From contig JAOPVZ010000269.1 in the NCBI GenBank assembly GCA_025965935.1, positions 1-35,295 of the forward strand: 35,295 nucleotides of DNA. The letters run 5' to 3'. The notes under the pieces are model-generated. The model saw nothing but the letters and a program-made list of their open reading frames with translations. It searched no databases and was not told where the DNA came from. The stretch is from Frankiales bacterium. GTDB taxonomy: Bacteria > Actinomycetota > Actinomycetes > Mycobacteriales > SCTD01. The first letter of the stretch is position 1. Every line of letters begins with the position of its first letter. Positions 23,601 to 31,079 of the stretch are shown here, piece after piece. The position numbers were made by a program, and so were the translations under genes.

Positions 23601-24284
23601 GTGCAGGTCCTCTCGAGTGTGGTGGCTCATCTTGACGCACCCAACCCGTGGATCAGCGTCGACTACGTCCGGCAGAACGCGGACGCGCTGCGAGCCGCTA
23701 CCAAGGAGCACGTCGAGCTGGTGCTGCTCAGCGTCGGTTTCGGGCTGCTGCTGTCGGTGCCGCTCGCGGTCCTCGTCAGGGGTCACCGCCGGCTGTCGAG
23801 CCTGCTGCTCGGTGCCACGGGCGTCATCTACACGATCCCCTCGCTGGCGCTGTTCGCCCTGCTGGCACCGGTGACCGGCCTGACCCTCACGACTGCGGTC
23901 ATCGGCCTGACGGCGTACACGCTGCTCATCCTCGTCCGCAACGTCCTGACCGGACTCGAGGGCGTCTCGCAGGAGGTCCTGGAGTCGGCGCGCGGGATGG
24001 GCATGGGACGCACCCGGATGCTGCTGCGGGTCGAGCTGCCGCTGGCGATGCCGACGATCCTCGCCGGTGTCCGGGTGGCGACGGTCTCGAACGTGGCGCT
24101 GGCGACCGTCGGTGTCGTGGTCAGCCACGGCGGGCTCGGCCAGATCATCTTCCTGGGGTTCCGCAGCAACTTCTACCGGGCCGAGATCCTCACGGGTACG
24201 GCGTTGTGCTTGCTGCTGGCCGCGATCGCCGAGGTCGTCTTCCTCGGGCTGGAGCGGCTCACGACGCCCTGGGCACGACGGTGA
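23601..24284 (+). CDS. Osmoprotectant ABC transporter permease 1
   Basis: A 227-aa permease of the OpuCB/OpuCD (BPD_transp_1) type with five hydrophobic segments. The EAA coupling loop is visible as VLESARGMGMGRTRMLLRVELPLAMPTI, followed by SHGGLGQIIF. The track start GTG 23601 abuts the divergent ATPase start, leaving no intergenic DNA. In-frame GTGs at 23619 or 23622 (VAHLDAPNP) are reasonable alternatives and would give a 20-bp gap. Followed by a second permease 7 bp later. Confidence 0.9.
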   Translation: MQVLSSVVAHLDAPNPWISVDYVRQNADALRAATKEHVELVLLSVGFGLLLSVPLAVLVRGHRRLSSLLLGATGVIYTIPSLALFALLAPVTGLTLTTAVIGLTAYTLLILVRNVLTGLEGVSQEVLESARGMGMGRTRMLLRVELPLAMPTILAGVRVATVSNVALATVGVVVSHGGLGQIIFLGFRSNFYRAEILTGTALCLLLAAIAEVVFLGLERLTTPWARR

Positions 24285-24291
24285 TCGCGGC

Positions 24292-24963
24292 ATGAGCCTC
24301 GTCGCGGACACCGCCCAGTGGCTGCTGGACGGCGCGCACTGGAGCGGACCGGAGGGCGTGCCGCACCGGCTGCTCGTGCACCTCGGGATCAGCGCGGCCG
24401 CGGTCGGGCTCGCGGCCCTGATCGCGCTGCCGCCGGCGGTGCTGCTGGGGCACGCCCGCTCGCGCTGGGGGAACGTCCTGGTCGCCGTGTCGAACGTGAC
24501 GCGCGCGCTTCCGGTCTTCGGCGTGCTCATCATCCTGGCGTCCACGTCGCTGGGCCTGAGCACCCGCTCGACCGTGCTCGCGCTGACGCTGTTCGCGATC
24601 CCGCCCCTGCTCACCAACGCCTTCCTCGGCGTCCGTGACGTCGACACCGACGTCGTGGAGGCGGCGCGTGGCAACGGCATGTCGGGGCTGCAGGTGCTGC
24701 GCTCCGTCGAGCTGCCGTTGGCCCTGCCGCTCATCGCGGCCGGCTTCCGCACCTCCGCGGTGCAGGTCGTGGCGACGGCGACCCTCGCCGCCTACGTCGG
24801 TGGTGGCGGCCTCGGGCAGTTCATCAACGAGGGCTTCGCGCGCGGCGACCAACCGGAGACCGCTGCCGGCGGCGTGCTCGTCGCGTTGCTCGCGCTCCTC
24901 GTCGAGGTGGTGCTTGCGCTGGTCCAGCGCAGGGTCCAGCCGCCCGCCGAAACCAGACTGTGA
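24292..24963 (+). CDS. Osmoprotectant ABC transporter permease 2
   Basis: A 223-aa permease inside a longer track frame; ATG 24292 is 7 bp after permease 1. About five transmembrane helices. Coupling motif VVEAARGNGMSGLQVLRSVELPLALPLI, then YVGGGGLGQFI, the paralogous match to permease 1. Together they form the heterodimeric pore expected for OpuC-like systems. Confidence 0.92.
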   Translation: MSLVADTAQWLLDGAHWSGPEGVPHRLLVHLGISAAAVGLAALIALPPAVLLGHARSRWGNVLVAVSNVTRALPVFGVLIILASTSLGLSTRSTVLALTLFAIPPLLTNAFLGVRDVDTDVVEAARGNGMSGLQVLRSVELPLALPLIAAGFRTSAVQVVATATLAAYVGGGGLGQFINEGFARGDQPETAAGGVLVALLALLVEVVLALVQRRVQPPAETRL

Positions 24964-25010
24964 CAGTCGTCGGCTGGTGGGCCGGCTGCGGGTCTGGTTA
25001 GGTCGTCGTA

Positions 25011-25050
25011 GCGGGATGCACACCCGCCCAGACACGCGGCCGTTCGGCCG
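25011..25050 (+). promoter_or_regulatory. Two consecutive small hairpins in the leader of the osmoprotectant SBP
   Basis: GCGGG-ATGCACA-CCCGC (25011-25027) and CGGCC-GTTC-GGCCG (25037-25050) can fold just ahead of the AGGAGG site (25057-25062) in the 104-bp gap after permease 2. They may partly terminate or stabilise the message to raise SBP expression; this is positional inference. Confidence 0.35.
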
Positions 25051-25067
25051 GGACACAGGAGGCGGCC

Positions 25068-26015
25068 ATGCGCGCTCGTCATGCACTTGCCCTGGCCGTG
25101 GTGCCGATGCTCCTCACGGGCTGCGGCGGTTCGAGCAGCAGCAAGCTGTCGTCGGGTCCCGACAACAGCAAGGTGCTGGTGGTCCTCGCCGATGACCTCA
25201 AGCTGCAGACCGTCGACAACGTCGTGCCGGTGATCCGGACGAAGGTCGCGTCCGCCGCCGCGCAGCAGGCGCTCGACAAGGTCTCCGCGGCGCTGAGCCC
25301 AGAGGCGCTGATCAACCTCAACAAGGCGGTGGACATCGACCGCCAGACGTCGACGACCGCAGCCGAGAAGTTCGTCAAGGACAACGGGCTCGACTCGGGG
25401 GTCTCCGGCGGCTCGGGCAAGCTCGTCGTCGGCGGCGCGAACTTCAGCGAGAGCCAGACCCTGGCCAACGTCTACGCCGACGCGCTCAAGGCCGCCGGGT
25501 TCGACGCGTCGGTCAAGACCGTCGAGAGCCGCGAGGTCTACGAGCCGGCTCTCGAGAAGGGCGACCTCGACGTGTTCCCCGAGTACGTCGGGACGCTGAC
25601 CGAGTTCCTCAACAAGAAGGTCAACGGGCCCAAGGCACCGGCCAAGGCGAGCAACAACCTCGACGCGACGGTGACCGCCCTCAAGGCGCTCGCCGGACCG
25701 CGCGGCCTCACCGTCTACACGCCTGCCCAGGCCGACGACAAGAACGCGTTCGCGGTCACGAAGAAGTTCGCCCTCGACAACGGCCTCACCAAGCTCAGCG
25801 ACCTCAAGAAGGTCAAGGACCTCGTCCTCGGTGGCCCGGCCGAGTGCCCGACGCGACCCTTCTGCGAGCTCGGCCTCGAGAAGACCTACGGCCTGACCTT
25901 CAAGAGCTTCAAGAGCCTCGACACCGGTGGCCCGCTCACGAAGGCGGCCCTGAAGGACGGGACCATCCAGGTCGGTCTCGTCTTCAGCAGCGACGGCTCG
26001 CTGGGCTCCCTGTAG
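25068..26015 (+). CDS. Circularly permuted osmoprotectant-binding lipoprotein (OpuAC/ProX type)
   Basis: A 315-aa lipoprotein. LLTGC gives a canonical lipobox (Cys19), with AGGAGG before the ATG. Residues about 35-108 (VLVVLADDLKLQTVDNVVPV, then DKVSAALSPEALINLNKAVD and KFVKDNGL) correspond to the last segment of ordinary OpuAC/ProX proteins. A Gly/Ser linker (SGVSGGSGK) follows. The family's normal N-terminal start KLVVGGANFSES then appears at about 118, continuing through SREVYEPALEKGDLDVFPEYVGTL to VGLVFSSDGSL, where the chain stops. In standard family members that last motif leads straight into the LVVLxDD segment. The order is therefore B-linker-A instead of A-B. All core segments seem present, so the fold should be preserved. 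It is the binding protein of the adjacent permeases; ligand (betaine, choline, carnitine or similar) is inferred. Confidence 0.9.
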   Translation: MRARHALALAVVPMLLTGCGGSSSSKLSSGPDNSKVLVVLADDLKLQTVDNVVPVIRTKVASAAAQQALDKVSAALSPEALINLNKAVDIDRQTSTTAAEKFVKDNGLDSGVSGGSGKLVVGGANFSESQTLANVYADALKAAGFDASVKTVESREVYEPALEKGDLDVFPEYVGTLTEFLNKKVNGPKAPAKASNNLDATVTALKALAGPRGLTVYTPAQADDKNAFAVTKKFALDNGLTKLSDLKKVKDLVLGGPAECPTRPFCELGLEKTYGLTFKSFKSLDTGGPLTKAALKDGTIQVGLVFSSDGSLGSL

Positions 26016-26856
26016 TCGCGGTGGCCGTCCGCCGTACGACGGCGGCGCCGGCGAAGATCGCCGTCGCGACCGCCAGGATGGCGAAGCTCGGCGGTGTGCT
26101 CGGGAGGGCGTAGCTGGCACCGAGCCCGATCCACACGGAGGCGACCGCGAGAGCGGCGGACAGGCCCATCGCCCGGAACGGCCGGCTGCTGAGGCGGCTG
26201 GCGGCGGCAGCCGGCGCGGCGATGAGGCCGAGGATGAGCAGGGCACCGACGACCTGCGTGGCCTCGGCTGCGGTCGCGCCGGTGAGTGCGAGGAAGGCGA
26301 GCCCGAGCAGCCGCACCGGCACGCCGGCGGCGCGGGCGACGCGCTCGTCGAGCGTCGCGAGGAGCAACGGTCGAGCGAGTGCGAGCAGCAGCACGATGAC
26401 GCCGACCGCGATCCCGGCGGCCAGCCAGGCACGTGGGCCTGACAGCCCGAGGACCGAGCCGAACAGCACCGCCACCGCACCGTTGCCGTTCGAGCCGCTG
26501 CGCCTGGTGGTGTAGATGCTGAGGAAGAGCACGCCGAGCCCGAGGATCCACGCGAAGACCGCGCCGATGACCGTGTCGTCCGGGCGGCCGCCCTGCCCGA
26601 TCAGCCCCATCGCGATGCCGACGCCGATGGTCAGGACGAACAGGCCCAGCCGGGCGTCGAGCCCGAACGCGAGGGCGGCCAGGGCGCCGGTGAACGCCAC
26701 ATGGCTGAGCGCGTCGGCGGTGAAGACCTGGCCGCGCAGCACGAGGAAGTACCCGATCAGCCCGGCGGCAGCGGCGATCGCGGTGCCGGCCACGAACGCG
26801 TGCTGCATGAAGGGATGGCTCAGCATGTGCGCCAGCCCAGTCCAGGGCGCGGTCAT
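25984..26856 (-). CDS. ABC-3 family metal (Zn/Mn) transporter permease 1
   Basis: A 290-aa integral membrane protein with about eight hydrophobic segments. ABC-3/ZnuB-type marks: FTADALSHVAFTGALAAL, AVLFGSVLG, and the C-terminal EATQVVGALLILGLIAAPAAAA, which lines the metal path in the family. It overlaps the following permease start (ATGA at 26853-26856). Its 3' end overlaps the osmoprotectant SBP gene by 32 bp in convergent orientation. Operon order: SBP, ATPase, permease 2, permease 1. Confidence 0.92.
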   Translation of the reverse strand: MTAPWTGLAHMLSHPFMQHAFVAGTAIAAAAGLIGYFLVLRGQVFTADALSHVAFTGALAALAFGLDARLGLFVLTIGVGIAMGLIGQGGRPDDTVIGAVFAWILGLGVLFLSIYTTRRSGSNGNGAVAVLFGSVLGLSGPRAWLAAGIAVGVIVLLLALARPLLLATLDERVARAAGVPVRLLGLAFLALTGATAAEATQVVGALLILGLIAAPAAAASRLSSRPFRAMGLSAALAVASVWIGLGASYALPSTPPSFAILAVATAIFAGAAVVRRTATATTGSPASRRC

Positions 26857-27710
26857 GCGGGCACCCGGTCGCGGACAGCGCGGGTGGCGCGCGCCAGCAG
26901 GTAGGTGCCGAACGCGATGCTGGAGAGCCAGAAGCCGATCGGGTACGGCGAGTAGTACGCGACTCCGAGGGCGACCCAGGTGACCAGGAGGGCGAGCACC
27001 ACCGAGAGCGCCAGACCCGCCGCCGGCCGGCAGGTGAGCTCGCGGGCCGCGGCAGGGGGAAGCACCAGCAGCGTGAAGACCATGAGGGCACCGGTGATCT
27101 GGACGACCTCAGCGGCGGTCGCTGCGAGCAGCACGAGGAACACGACATCCAGCGCTCGCACTGGGACACCCGACGCGCGTGCCGCCTGCGGGTCCAGCGA
27201 CGCGAACAGCAGCGGCCGTCCGATGGCGGCGAGAACCGCCAGCAGCACGACGGCGAGGACGGCCAGGGTGGTGACCTGACCGGCCGTGACGCCGAGGAAG
27301 CTGCCGAACAGCAGCGCCGTGGTGCCGCCCAGCACACCGTGGTACAGCACGACGAACAGGTAGCCACAGGCGAGCGCGAAGGCCTGGACGGTGCCGACGA
27401 GGGCGTTCTCCTCGCTGAACCTGAGGCGAGCCGAGGATGGTGCGGCCGCGATCGTCAGCGCAGCCGCCACGCAGAAGCCGAAGTACCCGAGGGCGGCGGG
27501 CACGCCGAGCCAGGTGGCGCCGGCCGCGCCTGGGAACCCCACCGCAGACAGGGTGTGCCCGGCGAAGGCCTGCCGTCGGGTCACCATGAGGAAGCCGACC
27601 AGTCCGGCGAGCAGCGCCAGGACGGTGCCGGCGCGGTAGGCGTTCACCATGAACGGCAGGGCCCACATCTGCTGCAGGTCGGCGACCGGGTTCCACCCCG
27701 GCTGGTTCAT
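26853..27710 (-). CDS. ABC-3 family metal (Zn/Mn) transporter permease 2
   Basis: A 285-aa permease; I place the start at ATG 27710 (MNQPGWNPVADLQQMW), which overlaps the ATPase stop. Paralogous to the next gene, with QAFAGHTLSAVGFPGAAGA, ALLFGSFLG and EVVQITGALMVFTLLVLPPAAA. Two different permeases in one operon suggest a heterodimeric pore rather than the ZnuB homodimer. Confidence 0.92.
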   Translation of the reverse strand: MNQPGWNPVADLQQMWALPFMVNAYRAGTVLALLAGLVGFLMVTRRQAFAGHTLSAVGFPGAAGATWLGVPAALGYFGFCVAAALTIAAAPSSARLRFSEENALVGTVQAFALACGYLFVVLYHGVLGGTTALLFGSFLGVTAGQVTTLAVLAVVLLAVLAAIGRPLLFASLDPQAARASGVPVRALDVVFLVLLAATAAEVVQITGALMVFTLLVLPPAAARELTCRPAAGLALSVVLALLVTWVALGVAYYSPYPIGFWLSSIAFGTYLLARATRAVRDRVPA

Positions 27711-28558
27711 GGCTGCTCGTGACGGTTGCTGTGGTGCGCGGGTGCGTCGGGCTGGCCGACGACGACCAGCCGCCCGTCGGAGGTGCTCAGCACCTCCATC
27801 GGGATGCCGTAGAGCCGGCTCAGGGTCTCGGTGGGGATGACCTCGGCCGGCGTCCCCGTCGCGGTCCCTGCCGGCGCCAGGTAAGTGACCAGGTCGAGGT
27901 ACGGGAGGATCGGGTTCACGTCGTGCGCGACCATCACCACGGCCACGCCTCGCTCCCGGCAGAGCCGGCTGACCAGGCCGGCGACCGCGCCCTGGTTGGG
28001 CAGGTCGAGGGAGTCCAGCGGCTCGTCGAGCAGCAGCAGCTGCGGGTCCCGGGCGAGGGCCTGCGCGATCAGCAGCCGCTGCTGCTCGCCTCCTGAGAGC
28101 TGCCCGATCGGCCGGCCGGCGTAGGCGGACGCACCCACCAGCTCGACGAGCTCCGCCACCTTGGCCGCCGCCCTTCGGGATCCGGTGCCGGGGAGCGGGA
28201 GCCCCCACCGATGTCCGTCGAGCCCGAGGCGGACGACGTCCAGGCCGCGGACCCGGACCGAGGAGTCGAAGGTCCGTCGCTGTGGGAGGAAGCCGATCCG
28301 TTCGTTGGTCTCGCCAGGAGGTCGGCCCAGGACGCTGACCTCGCCCGCGCTGACCTTCAGCAGTCCGAGGACCACCTGGAGAAGGGTGGACTTGCCGACG
28401 CCGTTCGGGCCGAGCACGGCGACGAACTCGCCAGGCTGCACGCGCAACGAGACGTGCGACCAGACCTGCCGGCCGCCGAGCCGGACCTGCGCGTCCCGGA
28501 TGTCGACCGCCTCCGCAAGGGCGCGCCCGGGAGCTTGGTCCGGCACTGCCACGGTCAC
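27707..28558 (-). CDS. Metal (Zn/Mn) ABC transporter ATPase
   Basis: A 283-aa ATPase; GTG 28558 overlaps the SBP stop (GTGA). Walker A GPNGVGKST, signature LSGGEQQRL, Walker B LLLLDEPLDSLD and H-loop VAHDVNPIL, with ZnuC/MntB-type spacing. The C-terminus ends in a His-containing tail (PAHHSNRHEQP) that might bind metal. Part of the four-gene metal importer operon. Confidence 0.93.
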   Translation of the reverse strand: MTVAVPDQAPGRALAEAVDIRDAQVRLGGRQVWSHVSLRVQPGEFVAVLGPNGVGKSTLLQVVLGLLKVSAGEVSVLGRPPGETNERIGFLPQRRTFDSSVRVRGLDVVRLGLDGHRWGLPLPGTGSRRAAAKVAELVELVGASAYAGRPIGQLSGGEQQRLLIAQALARDPQLLLLDEPLDSLDLPNQGAVAGLVSRLCRERGVAVVMVAHDVNPILPYLDLVTYLAPAGTATGTPAEVIPTETLSRLYGIPMEVLSTSDGRLVVVGQPDAPAHHSNRHEQP

Positions 28559-29478
28559 TTGCCGGTCGCCTGGGCGAGCGCTGCCTGCAGGCTGGTCAGC
28601 TGCCGCACCTGCCAGTCCTGGAACGACGCGCCGGCCGGCGTGAGGGTCTCGGTCACCGTCGTGACGGGGATGCCGGCCTTGCGGGCCGCGCTGACCTGGG
28701 CCTGGACGTCCGGCGTGGCGTTCTGGCTGTTGTAGACGTACAGCTTGATGCGGTGGTCCGTGATCTGCGCGTCGATGAGGGTCTTGTCCCGGGCTGTCGG
28801 GTCGGTGCCCTCGCTGATCGCGTCCAGGAAGGACTCCGGGGTCAGCAGCGTGAGGCCGAGGCCCTGCGCCAGCGGGGCGAAGATCGACTCGGACGCCCCC
28901 ACGGGTGTCCCGGCGTAGCGGGCTTTGATGGCCGCGATCTCGTCGAAGTAGCCCTTGAGGCTCACGGTGAGGACCTGCGTGCGCTGCGCCTCGAAGTAGC
29001 TGCGGTCCGCGGGGTCGAGCTTGCTGAAGTCGGCGGTCAGGGTGTCGATCACCGTGCGGACGTCGGCCGGTGAGTACCAGCGGTGCGGGTTGCCGTTCGT
29101 GGGGACGCCGACCAGCGCACCGACGGTCAGGTCGGTACGGGCTGGGCTCGGGTTGGCCGCGATCAGCTTGGACGCCCAGGTGTCGTACCCGACGCCGTTC
29201 ACGATCGCGAGGTCGGCCCCGGCGATCGCCCGCCCGTCGGAGGCAGTCGGCTCGTAGTCGTGGGGGTCCGCGTCGGGGCTGTTGATGATCGAGGTGACGT
29301 GGGCGTGCGTACCGCCGAGCTGACTCGCCAGGCTGCCCCAGAAGTTCTCCGCCGCGACGACCTCGAGCCGGTGGCTGCCCGTCGTCGAGGCGGCCTTGGT
29401 CGGCGAGGTCGCGCAGCCGCTCGCCAGCAGCAGGGCCCCCAGCCCGATCGCGGCGAGGGTCGTGGGCAGCCGTGTCAT
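28555..29478 (-). CDS. TroA/ZnuA-type metal-binding lipoprotein
   Basis: A 307-aa substrate-binding protein. The signal segment ends at LLLASGC (lipid Cys22). Cluster-A1 features: VAAENFWGSLASQLGG, His73 in DPHDYEPTASD and His132 in NPHRWYSP. The third ligand position carries Glu197 (GASESIFAP) rather than the His of ZnuA; Glu here is typical of Mn-binding members such as PsaA. The fourth-ligand region YVYNSQNATP offers Asn/Gln instead of Asp. No His-rich loop. It heads the operon, divergent from the Zur-like gene across a 113-bp AT-richer gap. Zinc is favoured by the neighbouring regulators, manganese by the Glu. Confidence 0.92.
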   Translation of the reverse strand: MTRLPTTLAAIGLGALLLASGCATSPTKAASTTGSHRLEVVAAENFWGSLASQLGGTHAHVTSIINSPDADPHDYEPTASDGRAIAGADLAIVNGVGYDTWASKLIAANPSPARTDLTVGALVGVPTNGNPHRWYSPADVRTVIDTLTADFSKLDPADRSYFEAQRTQVLTVSLKGYFDEIAAIKARYAGTPVGASESIFAPLAQGLGLTLLTPESFLDAISEGTDPTARDKTLIDAQITDHRIKLYVYNSQNATPDVQAQVSAARKAGIPVTTVTETLTPAGASFQDWQVRQLTSLQAALAQATGK

Positions 29479-29490
29479 GTGATCCCTTAT

Positions 29491-29511
29491 CCGTAATAGT
29501 TTCGGTTACTG
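29491..29511. promoter_or_regulatory. Candidate Zur operator between the metal SBP and zur-like genes
   Basis: CCGTAATAGTTTCGGTTACTG is an imperfect palindrome (GTAA...TTAC core) in the only AT-rich stretch of the 113-bp divergent gap, 13 bp from the SBP start. TTCGGT (29501) and TAATGA (29524), 17 bp apart, could be -35/-10 elements toward zur. Binding by the Fur-family protein is inferred from position. Confidence 0.45.
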
Positions 29512-29562
29512 TGTTGATCACGGTAATGAGGATCGGGAGCGACGACTAATGCAGGAACGCGC

Positions 29563-29595
29563 ATGCGGGATGACGACGCCATGACGACGCGATGA
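29563..29595 (+). CDS. Putative 10-codon leader ORF coupled to zur
   Basis: The ORF ATG..TGA encodes MRDDAMTTR. It has AGGAA 6 nt upstream, and its TGA overlaps the zur ATG (ATGA, 29592-29595). The zur start has no Shine-Dalgarno of its own, so translation of zur may depend on reinitiation. Too short for the ORF track; coding is inferred. Confidence 0.4.
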   Translation: MRDDDAMTTR

Positions 29596-29601
29596 CGACG
29601 C
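29570..29601 (+). repeat. Three 11-nt-spaced copies of ATGACGACGC at the zur start
   Basis: Copies begin at 29570, 29581 and 29592. The period of 11 places each ATG in a different frame. The first two open four-codon ORFs (MTTP, MTTR) that each end in a TGA overlapping the next ATG; the third is the zur start. Confidence 0.8.
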
Positions 29602-30008
29602 CCAGCCGTGATCGCTCCCCGCACAGGATCCGGATCACCCGACAGGCGGTGCTCGTCGACGAGGCGCTGGCAGGGTCGACGGACTTCCGCACCGCGCAGG
29701 ACCTCTACGCCCAGCTGCGCGCCGCCGGGGCGCGGATCGGTCAGACGACGGTCTACCGGCACCTGCAGCTGCTCGCGGATCAGGGCGCCGTCGACGTGAT
29801 CCGCACTGCGCAGGGAGAGTCGGCGTACCGATCGTGCGCCGGCACCGAGCACCACCACCACCTGATCTGTCGCTGCTGCTCGCGAACCGTCGAGCTGGCG
29901 GGACCCGAGGTCGAGCGCTGGCTGAGCCAGGTCACGGCGAAGGCCGGCTTCACCGACATCTCCCACACCCTCGAGATCCTCGGGACCTGCAGCAGCTGCA
30001 CCCGATGA
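29592..30008 (+). CDS. zur: Fur-family metal regulator, Zur-like
   Basis: A 138-aa Fur-family repressor. The winged helix reads FRTAQDLYAQLRAAGARIGQTTVYRHLQLL, with the conserved recognition helix TTVYRHL, and the dimerisation domain is EHHHHLICRCC. Structural zinc ligands are Cys93/Cys96 and the C-terminal CSSC (Cys133/Cys136); the regulatory site probably uses Cys82 and the His87-90 cluster. Its placement opposite a metal importer and coupled to an SmtB-type repressor supports Zur over Fur or Mur. ATG 29592 is in frame with the family N-terminus but lacks a Shine-Dalgarno; see the leader ORF. The stop overlaps the ArsR start. Confidence 0.88.
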   Translation: MTTPSRDRSPHRIRITRQAVLVDEALAGSTDFRTAQDLYAQLRAAGARIGQTTVYRHLQLLADQGAVDVIRTAQGESAYRSCAGTEHHHHLICRCCSRTVELAGPEVERWLSQVTAKAGFTDISHTLEILGTCSSCTR

Positions 30009-30355
30009 GCCACGAGCAGTCGTCCGCCGAGCCGCTCGAGGAGGTGTCGCTGGCCGACTTCGCCCGTTCGGCTGAGCTGCTCAGGGCGCTCGGCGCCCCC
30101 GTGCGGCTGGCACTGCTCCACCTGCTGGCACCGGCACCGCGGTGCGTCCACGAGCTGGTGGACGCGCTCGGCATCCCCCAGCCCCTGGTGTCCCAGCACC
30201 TCAGGACGCTGCGGAAGGCCGACCTCGTGGTCGCCGCGCGCGACGGGCGCGAGGTCCGGTACCAGCTGGCGGACCAGCACGTCGCGCACATCGTCCAAGA
30301 TGCCCTGGTTCACGCCGGAGAGGACCGGGTGAGCGACACCGCCGGCGGGTCGTGA
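30005..30355 (+). CDS. ArsR/SmtB-family metal-sensing repressor with complete alpha-5 site
   Basis: A 116-aa repressor; ATG 30005 overlaps the zur stop (ATGA). Winged HTH: RALGAPVRLALLHLL, then CVHELVDALG and the recognition helix QPLVSQHLRTLRKADLV, followed by the wing AARDGREVRYQLAD. The C-terminal helix carries D90-x-H92-x10-H103-x2-E106, the same spacing as the alpha-5 zinc site of SmtB and close to CzrA. A Cys-x-His pair (RCVHE) lies before the alpha-3 helix. This predicts a high-zinc sensor that releases DNA when zinc binds. Coupling to Zur gives low- and high-zinc sensing from one transcript. The order is zur-arsR, whereas M. tuberculosis has smtB then zur. Confidence 0.9.
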   Translation: MSHEQSSAEPLEEVSLADFARSAELLRALGAPVRLALLHLLAPAPRCVHELVDALGIPQPLVSQHLRTLRKADLVVAARDGREVRYQLADQHVAHIVQDALVHAGEDRVSDTAGGS

Positions 30356-30356
30356 G

Positions 30357-31001
30357 TCATCCCTCCCGCGTGTCTCCCGCGAGCAGATCAAGGACCTCCT
30401 GATCGCTCGTCTGGTCGAAGTTGTCGTACCAATGACCCACGGCGAGGAAGTTCCTCGGCGTGCCGAGGCAGATCACCTCATCAGCCAACGACCGGAGTCG
30501 GTTGCGGGTCCCCGCGGCACAGACCGGCGTAGCCAGGAGCAGACGCTGCGGTTCGTGGCGTCTGAGGGACCGCAGCGCGGCCTCGGCCGTGATGCCGGTC
30601 GCGAGCCCGTCGTCGACCAAGATCACCGTCCTTCCCGTCAGCTCCGGCAGCTCCCGGCCCCGGCGGTAGGTCTCGACCCGAGTCCGGAGCTCGCGGCTGG
30701 CTCGCGCGGCGAGCGCTTGCATCTGCTCGGGTCCGACCCCCGCTCGCTGCGCGCTCTCCGACACCAGCACCTCCTCGGAGTCCTCGGCCACGGCACCGAT
30801 GCCGAACTCCTCGTGGCCCGGCGCGCCGATCTTGCGAGAGACGAACACCTCCAAGGGGGCCCGCAGTGCACGGGCGACCTCCGCCGCGACCGGAATGCCG
30901 CCTCGGGGGAGGCCCAGCACCAGGACCGGCTCGGGTAGCTGTTCCTGGAGGAGACGGTGCGCGAGCTGCCGACCGGCGTCAGCCCGATCCCGGAACCTCA
31001 C
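30357..31001 (-). CDS. Phosphoribosyltransferase-domain protein
   Basis: A 214-aa type-I PRTase. The PRPP loop is TVILVDDGLATGITAEAAL (about 126-143), with the upstream LVLGLPRGGIPVAAEVA and RKIGAPGHEEFGIGAVAE. These mark the group often annotated as a predicted phosphoribosyltransferase in actinobacterial stress and dormancy clusters. GTG 31001 has GAGAGG 7 nt upstream. The nucleobase substrate, if any, is unknown. It ends 1 bp from the convergent ArsR stop. Confidence 0.88.
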   Translation of the reverse strand: MRFRDRADAGRQLAHRLLQEQLPEPVLVLGLPRGGIPVAAEVARALRAPLEVFVSRKIGAPGHEEFGIGAVAEDSEEVLVSESAQRAGVGPEQMQALAARASRELRTRVETYRRGRELPELTGRTVILVDDGLATGITAEAALRSLRRHEPQRLLLATPVCAAGTRNRLRSLADEVICLGTPRNFLAVGHWYDNFDQTSDQEVLDLLAGDTREG

Positions 31002-31072
31002 GGCGGGACCTCTCGCGCCGGCGGGGCGCCACCGATCCCCGCCGTAGGGTCGTGGTAGTCCTCGACGTCCAT
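30998..31072 (-). CDS. Possible 24-aa ORF ahead of the phosphoribosyltransferase
   Basis: ATG 31072 to TGA encodes MDVEDYHDPTAGIGGAPPAR followed by EVPP. The stop overlaps the PRTase GTG (GTGA), and the start lies 7 bp after the metallothionein-like stop. It has no good Shine-Dalgarno of its own, so it could be a coupled leader or chance. Confidence 0.3.
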   Translation of the reverse strand: MDVEDYHDPTAGIGGAPPAREVPP

Positions 31073-31079
31073 GCGCTCA

